Origin: Paenibacillus ferrarius
GTDB taxonomy: Bacteria > Bacillota > Bacilli > Paenibacillales > NBRC-103111
Length of the DNA stretch: 64,000 bases
Direction: 5' to 3'
NCBI RefSeq assembly: GCF_002027705.1
Contig: NZ_MBTG01000016.1
Location: 62,001-126,000 of the forward strand
Position 1 is the stretch's first letter; every line of letters starts with the position of its first letter. The notes under the pieces are model-generated. The model did no database searches and had not been told where the DNA came from. It saw only the letters and a list, made by a program, of their open reading frames with translations. Positions 59,801 through 64,000 of this stretch are shown in pieces. The position numbers and the translations under genes are program-made.

Positions 59801-60659
59801 TATAATCGGCCGTTTTGACCCAAAACGCCAGTTTCTTCATATCCATAGGCGTAGGAAAGCTTCGTCCAAGCGAAACATTCAGCCCGCCGGCGCTGAAATT
59901 TCCACTCAGCTTGCCTGAGTATGCCCCCGACTTAACCTCGGCCGTATCCCGGATATATTCACCCTTGGCTCCGCCTTGCGAGGCCAGCGTCCATATATCG
60001 AAGCCCTTCTCGAAGGTGCCGATTGCGTTCTCCCATACGTTCTCCTGAGGAGGCGCCGTTACCGACACATCGTCGACCCAAGCGTCTCCGCTCGTTTTGC
60101 CGCCGATCAAGTTGGACTTCTCCAGCAAAAAGGAGATTCCGCCAGCAGGACCGTACCACTTGCCGTCATTGGCGCCGCCGAAATGCAGATAGTTCGTGCC
60201 GATGTTGAAGGTGCTGATCTCGATCTTCTGCCAATTGGCATTCGCCAGTGCGATCTTCCGCTGATGTACCTGTCCGGTCGAATCAACCACCCGCAGCGTA
60301 AGGGCAGAGGCGTCCGCCGACTTAACCCAAAATTCCAGCTTCTGCATATCCAAGGGCAGAAACTTTTTACCGATGGCCACATATTTGCCGCCCGCACTGA
60401 AATCACCGTGCAGCTTCCCCGCGAAGGTCCCGGATCTCGGTGCCGACGCATCCCGCTCATACGCGCCTTGAGCTCCCGGAAACTCGGATCCCAGACCGAA
60501 ATTCCAAACCTCTTCCTCGCTTTCAAAATTGCCGATCGTTGTATTTTGCAGCGGTTCTGCCGCATAAACGGTCGTATTGTCGAGGGATTGCAGACCAAAC
60601 AAAGGTGTAGTAAACATTAACGAGACCAGCATAAAGCTTAACATCCATTTTGTTATCAC
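56883..60659 (-). CDS. Secreted clan GH-A glycosidase with tandem binding modules and a CBM9-like domain
   Basis: The 1258-residue protein has a signal peptide (to about residue 33) and two similar carbohydrate-binding-like domains (about 40-205 and 210-375; GKLHGDFSAGGKYVAIGKKF and GKLSGNFSAGGLNVSLGRSF). A TIM barrel at about 475-800 has the acid/base in WVEVYNEFNGG and the nucleophile in LWITEVGWPT, as in GH39-like clan GH-A enzymes. Ig-like segments and a CBM9-like domain follow (about 1080-1258; WLNWDQNHLYLTAKIKDN). It ends without SLH domains, unlike its neighbours, and an Ig-like tail continues out of frame. The start GTG 60659 is 11 bases after GAGGGAG; GTG 60671 lies in the site itself. 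The substrate is unknown. Confidence 0.85.
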   Translation of the reverse strand: MITKWMLSFMLVSLMFTTPLFGLQSLDNTTVYAAEPLQNTTIGNFESEEEVWNFGLGSEFPGAQGAYERDASAPRSGTFAGKLHGDFSAGGKYVAIGKKFLPLDMQKLEFWVKSADASALTLRVVDSTGQVHQRKIALANANWQKIEISTFNIGTNYLHFGGANDGKWYGPAGGISFLLEKSNLIGGKTSGDAWVDDVSVTAPPQENVWENAIGTFEKGFDIWTLASQGGAKGEYIRDTAEVKSGAYSGKLSGNFSAGGLNVSLGRSFPTPMDMKKLAFWVKTADYTVVLLLAKDSTGQVHQQKIALAPTGDWQKIEVWTFNAGTSYLHYNGANDGVWHGPAQGIALLVEKSGLVSGKISGDIRFDNVVATGSFPDLSIQQSRMGNVFLANESAVFPLATRGDTVSWSVYDHLDHQLLAGNEAVQDGQLNLTVPLQQLGYFKLSVAAKKEGQMIQSMDISFARLAADDPTLANNSPFGVSTHLARTSDGWTPELSALLKRAGAKNFRDEITWVDVEYEKGKYQKPPGRDAFMRKTQQDGLKPFITFDFTSPFYDQDSTPYSDEGRQGFANYGKALLDLYGSQMEWVEVYNEFNGGFGDRGNGPADSRPDYYFKLLKKTYETVKASRPDVTVVGMASNVDIPWMKEVFRLGGLQYMDAVSIHPYNRTSDGMLQAILDAKSLIRTYNNGQDKPLWITEVGWPTHIGATGVDEKTQADYLVRAYVQALGAGVEKVFWYDLMNDGMQADYGENNFGLLRHQNDPKGQFTPKPAYAAYGAMTRELTGAAFAQQETAGAGINSYRFDRNGQNLRVVWANTPVQAAIQTNVPIQITDIMGNTETFTPISGKVYMTLTAEPIYIQSDIDGIALDSTFAVLGEEAVTGESVALKVEANNTSSSPIAVSFEVEGAAYPLYAGAGQKTSQPFALSGLGQEGIRYVTGDLTANGSRIGRLKHAIQTLPSYSARVIPVITDVNTKAEALKIQIRNYSKQQGLTVKKANWQFGSQSGTQDLSYVIAPDTIKTFNIPLSNFPYGVSNQAQVTVQFDGKNSFTYAGKLDFNPILPGTVHIDGLPDPEIAALAPLALLSQGTVKMQNYGGPSDLDGSVWLNWDQNHLYLTAKIKDNVHYTPASGEEIWKNDSLQFAAMAGIPGENLASYEFGLSQTPVGPQIFRWLSPNSSVRQLVTNGSLQVSRDEEQKVTVYELALPWAELAPIKPETQGAFSFSLLVNDNDGAGRKGYIEWGSGIGETKDPKKFRTVQWIKD

Positions 60660-60684
60660 TAGTAAATTCACTCCCTCTCATTAT

Positions 60685-60698
60685 TGAATGCGTTTTCA
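60685..60698. promoter_or_regulatory. cre-like box upstream of the secreted GH-A gene
   Basis: TGAATGCGTTTTCA matches the cre consensus at 13 of 14 positions and lies 26-39 bases upstream of the start codon. Confidence 0.55.
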
Positions 60699-60911
60699 TT
60701 TCAAACCAACATTGGCAGCCTATCGCGATTCGGCTTGAACCTACCTTAACAATCGCCTGTTTATATGGAAAGTCTCACTTTTTGCGGCCCTCTGCTTCTT
60801 TTGCTCGGAGGACTACACACTTTTTGCGCTTATATTCTTTTCATGACAAGGCTAAAGAAAACGGCTTCGCCGCCCTGAGAGATCAGCCTCTTAGTAGCGA
60901 CAAAACCTGTT

Positions 60912-61093
60912 AAGGGAACTAGAGGACGCTATATAGGCAAATAGCAGGGATGCTATGGTATTAGCGGAACTACAGGGTCTTATTTCCACGAAAAACGCTG
61001 AATTTGCCTTGAAACAGCAAAATAGCGGACTGGAGTTCCCTCACCCCCGCGATATGGATACTTTTGGCTAGAATAGCGGACTGGAGTTCCCTC
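60912..61093. repeat. AGCGGA/GTTCC dispersed repeat, copy 2
   Basis: In this gene-free stretch, ATAGCGGACTGGAGTTCCCT occurs twice exactly (about 61022 and 61074), with degenerate units TTAGCGGAACTACAGG and AAGGGAACTAGAGGACGCTA before them. The stretch just upstream (60770-60830) has two copies of CACTTTTTGCG. No ORF is convincing. Confidence 0.65.
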
Positions 61094-61157
61094 TGTTCGC
61101 ACAAGGCGGCTGGAGTAACTCAGCGCTCACTCCAAAACATATAAACTCCTATATATT

Positions 61158-61198
61158 AAAAAAATCCAAGCCGCCAGCAAATCGGCAGCTCGGATTTT
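61158..61198 (-). terminator. Terminator after the ROK gene
   Basis: AAATCCGAGCTGCC pairs with GGCGGCTTGGATTT (small mismatches) and is followed by a T run, at the ROK stop codon. Confidence 0.75.
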
Positions 61199-61199
61199 A

Positions 61200-62366
61200 T
61201 CAAGATTTATCTACGTAGTTATTCATCACTAACATTGCTGCGCCTACAACGATCGATTTGCTTTTCAATTCGGAAGTCAGAATTTTAAAGGTGTCGCGAA
61301 ACGGTTCCCAGACCACCTGCCCGCACTGTTCTTCGATCAAAGGCACAATCTCGCTATAATTTTCCACCAAATCGCCGCACAAAATGACGGCATCGGGATT
61401 GTACATGCAGACGATATTGTTAATGGTTATGCCAATGTAAAGCGAAGTTCTGGAAATAATGTCCTGAGCCCAGTTCTCTTCGTTTTGTGCCGCTGCAAAC
61501 AACTGCTGCATATCAGCAGTCTCCTTGATTCGGTTGGCTTCATGCAGAATAGCCGACTCGTCGATATACGTTTGCAGACAGCCTCTTTTGCCGCATTCGC
61601 ACATGTTGCCATTCGGGTCAAGCGTTGTATGCCCTAACTCCCCGGCACTGTTTGAACCCCCGCGAAAAATATCGCCATCGATGATCAAAGAGGAACCGAC
61701 TCCTGTGCCCAACTCAATCAATGCCGTCTTTCTCGATCCTTGCGCGGAGCCTAGTAAATACTCAGCAAGAATCTTCACTTTCAAGTCATTGTCAATGACC
61801 GTAAGAATATGCAGCTTGTCCTGGATGAACTGGGCGAAAGGGATATTTCTCCAACCCAATGTAGAGGAATATTGGACGATTCCCCGATCATGGTCGATCA
61901 CACCAGGCACGCCGATGCCGATGCCGATGATTCTCGACTTATCGAGTTTTTTATTCGCAATAATCACGTTAATCGTTTCGGAGATTAAAGCAGCCGTAGC
62001 TTCAGGAGTTGCCTTCAAAGCGGTATGTTCAACCCGCTCTTCATGGAGCAGCTTGCCGCTGAATTCCATGACGCCGAATTTAATCACCTTTTTGCCAATG
62101 TCCACCCCAAAGGTAAATACCGCTTGAGGATCTATATCCAGCATAATAGCCTTGCGCCCAACCCCAACCGAGGTTAACGCGGTTTCCCTCACCAAGCCTT
62201 GTTCACATAGTTCGCCTACAATACGCCCTACGGATGTAGGACTCAACTTCGTGATTTTGGTGATTTCCGCCCGGGAAATAGGCCGACGCTTTTTAATAAT
62301 TTCCAGTATCATCTGCTTATTGTGCAGCCTGATAACATCTTGGTCATGCTTCTCAATTTTTTTCAT
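61200..62366 (-). CDS. ROK-family transcriptional regulator (NagC/XylR type)
   Basis: The 388-residue protein has an N-terminal winged helix (about 12-70; GRPIS-like KRRPISRAEITKITKLSPTS) and a ROK domain. This has GVDIGKKVIKFGVM near residue 90, GIGIGVPGVIDHD near 145, ELGTGVGSSLIIDG near 205 and the zinc motif GHTTLDPNGNMCECGKRGCL near 240. The helix-turn-helix marks it as a regulator, not a glucokinase. It follows cutC by 94 bases and a possible operator lies just upstream. It probably senses a sugar taken up by the transporter whose permease ends the window. Confidence 0.92.
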   Translation of the reverse strand: MKKIEKHDQDVIRLHNKQMILEIIKKRRPISRAEITKITKLSPTSVGRIVGELCEQGLVRETALTSVGVGRKAIMLDIDPQAVFTFGVDIGKKVIKFGVMEFSGKLLHEERVEHTALKATPEATAALISETINVIIANKKLDKSRIIGIGIGVPGVIDHDRGIVQYSSTLGWRNIPFAQFIQDKLHILTVIDNDLKVKILAEYLLGSAQGSRKTALIELGTGVGSSLIIDGDIFRGGSNSAGELGHTTLDPNGNMCECGKRGCLQTYIDESAILHEANRIKETADMQQLFAAAQNEENWAQDIISRTSLYIGITINNIVCMYNPDAVILCGDLVENYSEIVPLIEEQCGQVVWEPFRDTFKILTSELKSKSIVVGAAMLVMNNYVDKS

Positions 62367-62398
62367 TGACTTGGATTCCTCTTCTTTATTCCACCCAT

Positions 62399-62419
62399 GT
62401 TAATAAGTTTAATGTTAAC
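62399..62419. promoter_or_regulatory. Possible ROK-type operator
   Basis: GTTAA-N11-TTAAC is an imperfect palindrome 33 bases upstream of the ROK start, similar in layout to XylR operators. It would allow autoregulation; it is unproven. Confidence 0.4.
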
Positions 62420-62460
62420 AATCCTGTACACCGCAGTCAACCAGCAGCATCACGATCTAT

Positions 62461-63138
62461 TCAAATATTTTTCATATTTTTAATTTGTTCCGTATCAATC
62501 TCATGCAGCGGATTATTATTCATCCGTACCCCTCTGCCGAAATGAATCTCTTTAACACCTGTCGCTTGAAGGAAAGCGGGAATTGCACTTACTGTCAATC
62601 CACTCCCGGCCAAAATACGCAGGTGAGAATGGTCCGTTTGCTTAACAAGCTGTCTGATTTCTTCTTGCGCATCAAGCACATTTGGCTTACCTCCAGAGGT
62701 GAGCACACGGTCAATTTGGCTATAAGCTAGAAGTTCCTCTAGAGCCTTCTCTAGATTGCTTGCTTCGTCAAATGCCCGATGAAAAGTTACGGATAACCCT
62801 TCAGCCTCATCCAATAATCGGCGCAGCGCCTCATGATCGATCCCACGCTCTGAGGTTAGCGCCCCAAGTACAATGCCATGGGCGCCAATCCGTTTCACTG
62901 TCTGTATATCTTTGATCATCACACTCAGATCTCGCTGGTCATAACAAAAAGATTGGCTATGCGGGCGAATCATCACTTGAACAGGTATAGTCGTGCTGTG
63001 CACAACCTCGTCAATTAAGCCGCAGCTAGGCGTTAACCCACCCTCTAGAATGCCAGTTATTAGTTCAATACGATCTGCACCGCTCTGTTCGGCCAACACA
63101 GCATCCCTCACTGTAGTTGCAATAACTTCCAACAGCAT
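62461..63138 (-). CDS. cutC: CutC family protein
   Basis: The protein (225 residues from ATG 63138) is a TIM barrel of the CutC family: MLLEVIATTVRDAVLAEQSG, GADRIELITGILEGGLTPSC, VQVMIRPHSQSFCYD, GIVLGALTSERGID, VTFHRAFDEASN, DRVLTSGGKPN, ILAGSGLTV. CutC was named for copper homeostasis in E. coli, but that role is disputed. Here it lies 28 bases after a sugar permease gene and before a ROK regulator, which suggests a role in the sugar pathway. The start follows GGGAGGAGGGAG at good spacing; a longer frame from 63156 contains the site. Confidence 0.92.
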   Translation of the reverse strand: MLLEVIATTVRDAVLAEQSGADRIELITGILEGGLTPSCGLIDEVVHSTTIPVQVMIRPHSQSFCYDQRDLSVMIKDIQTVKRIGAHGIVLGALTSERGIDHEALRRLLDEAEGLSVTFHRAFDEASNLEKALEELLAYSQIDRVLTSGGKPNVLDAQEEIRQLVKQTDHSHLRILAGSGLTVSAIPAFLQATGVKEIHFGRGVRMNNNPLHEIDTEQIKNMKNI

Positions 63139-63165
63139 AATTCTCCCTCCTCCCAATTGAAATTG

Positions 63166-64000
63166 TTATCCTTTGACTGCACCCTCAGTAAGGCCTGATA
63201 CGATGTATTTTTGGGCAAAAGCGAACATAATCACAACCGGAATCAAAGATAAAATACCCGCTGCGCTCATTTGCCCCCAGTTAATATCAAATTTCTGCAC
63301 AAAACTGCTTAGTCCTACAGGGACTGTTTTGGTGCTTTCGCTATTCGTAAACATAACCCCGAAAAACAAATCATTCCACGCGCCCGTAAATGCGAATACA
63401 AGCGTAGCAACAATTCCCGGCCGCATAATGGGCAGAATAATTCGGATCATCGTTTGAAACTTGTTGCACCCGTCAATAAGAGCTGCTTCCTCGAGGGATA
63501 CAGGAATTCTCTGAAAGAAACTGGACATCGTCAGTAAGCAAAATGGAATGTTCATGGCCGTATACGTAATAATCAACGAAGGGAGCTTATTTAACAAGTG
63601 CAGCTGGCTGAATGAAATGAAAAGCGGAACTAGAATGACCATCACAGGAATCATTTGAGTAGCCAAAAAAGAAATAAGAAATACCTTTTTGCCTCGAAAT
63701 GAATATCTAGCCATACTATAACCGCCTAGAATAGATACAAGCAACACCAGGATTGAACTGCTCATACTTACGATAAAACTGTTCATAAAATAGTGCGGAA
63801 AGTTGGAATTCTGAAAAGTATCCACATAGTTCGAAAAAGTTAAATTTTGCGGCCACAGCGTTAGTTTACCGCTATAAATTTCCTGTCTATCCTTGAGAGA
63901 AGTGACCAACATCCAATAAAACGGAAACAAAGCACCAATTAGAAACAATGTTAACGCAAAAACTCGAGAAACTGTCGGGGTTGCATTACGAACATAGGAG
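63166..64000 (-). CDS. Sugar ABC transporter permease, C-terminal part (runs off the window)
   Basis: A CUT1-type permease of the MalG group, 277 residues in the window with the frame open to the edge. Its EAA loop reads EEAALIDGCNKFQTMIRI. The first helix begins near the edge (FALTLFLIGALFPFYWMLVT), so only a few residues are missing. An internal TTG at 63948 is an unlikely start because it would cut that helix. The rest of the transporter must lie beyond base 64000. It is probably in an operon with cutC and ROK. Confidence 0.9.
   Translation of the reverse strand, partial: SYVRNATPTVSRVFALTLFLIGALFPFYWMLVTSLKDRQEIYSGKLTLWPQNLTFSNYVDTFQNSNFPHYFMNSFIVSMSSSILVLLVSILGGYSMARYSFRGKKVFLISFLATQMIPVMVILVPLFISFSQLHLLNKLPSLIITYTAMNIPFCLLTMSSFFQRIPVSLEEAALIDGCNKFQTMIRIILPIMRPGIVATLVFAFTGAWNDLFFGVMFTNSESTKTVPVGLSSFVQKFDINWGQMSAAGILSLIPVVIMFAFAQKYIVSGLTEGAVKG

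Overview
The window looks like chromosomal DNA of a saccharolytic, spore-former-type Firmicute, most probably Paenibacillus or a close relative. The evidence is three giant secreted proteins ending in triplicate SLH domains, many lipoprotein-dependent (CUT1-type) sugar ABC transporters, a YesM/YesN-type two-component pair, ROK, LacI and RpiR sugar regulators, strong AGGAGG ribosome sites with frequent GTG/TTG starts, and cre-like boxes. This is inferred from gene content; no marker gene or rRNA is present.

Region 1 (1-3.9 kb) is a small anaerobic-metabolism block: the N-terminal half of adhE, mobA, a DoxX-family membrane protein and an unknown 94-residue protein. All four have perfect or near-perfect Fnr-type boxes (TGTGA-N6-TCACA) upstream. 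One box lies between the divergent doxX-like and 94-residue genes, at about -41.5 from both predicted start sites. Region 2 (4.2-9.5 kb) is one giant wall-anchored protein that fuses a calcineurin-like phosphoesterase, a LamG-like domain, a PHP-like domain and SLH domains.

Region 3 (9.6-20.7 kb) is a minus-strand mannoside operon: lipoprotein, two permeases, GH125, a clan GH-A glycosidase with a glutaminase-like N-terminus, and GH38 alpha-mannosidase. Only the transporter faces outside, so oligosaccharides are probably imported and cut in the cytosol. Region 4 (20.8-23.6 kb) is a decaying patch with an integrase tail, eroded ORFs, a gene broken by an 8-bp duplication, a lipoprotein and a CPCC zinc protein. 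Region 5 (23.6-32.2 kb) is a YesM/YesN-type system divergent from a secreted GH27 alpha-galactosidase-like SLH protein.

Region 6 (32.2-38.6 kb) is an N-acetylmuramic-acid recovery locus: murK-like kinase, RpiR regulator, ABC importer and murQ. Region 7 (38.6-48.5 kb) holds a DUF45 metalloprotease, two very similar LacI regulators (one apparently starting at ATT), and a locus of ABC importer, BadF-type kinase, GH4 6-phospho-glycosidase and GH18. It reads as a PTS-independent route for a beta-linked amino-sugar disaccharide. Region 8 (48.5-61.2 kb) contains a 9-bp minisatellite, a beta-helix SLH giant, a beta-propeller glycosidase and a clan GH-A glycosidase whose 3' end is frameshifted next to a dispersed repeat. 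Region 9 (61.2-64 kb) is a ROK regulator, cutC and the end of another sugar permease.

Two families of dispersed intergenic repeats recur between genes: a composite CCTGC hairpin repeat in three copies and an AGCGGA/GTTCC repeat in two. No tRNA, rRNA, CRISPR or intact insertion sequence was seen.
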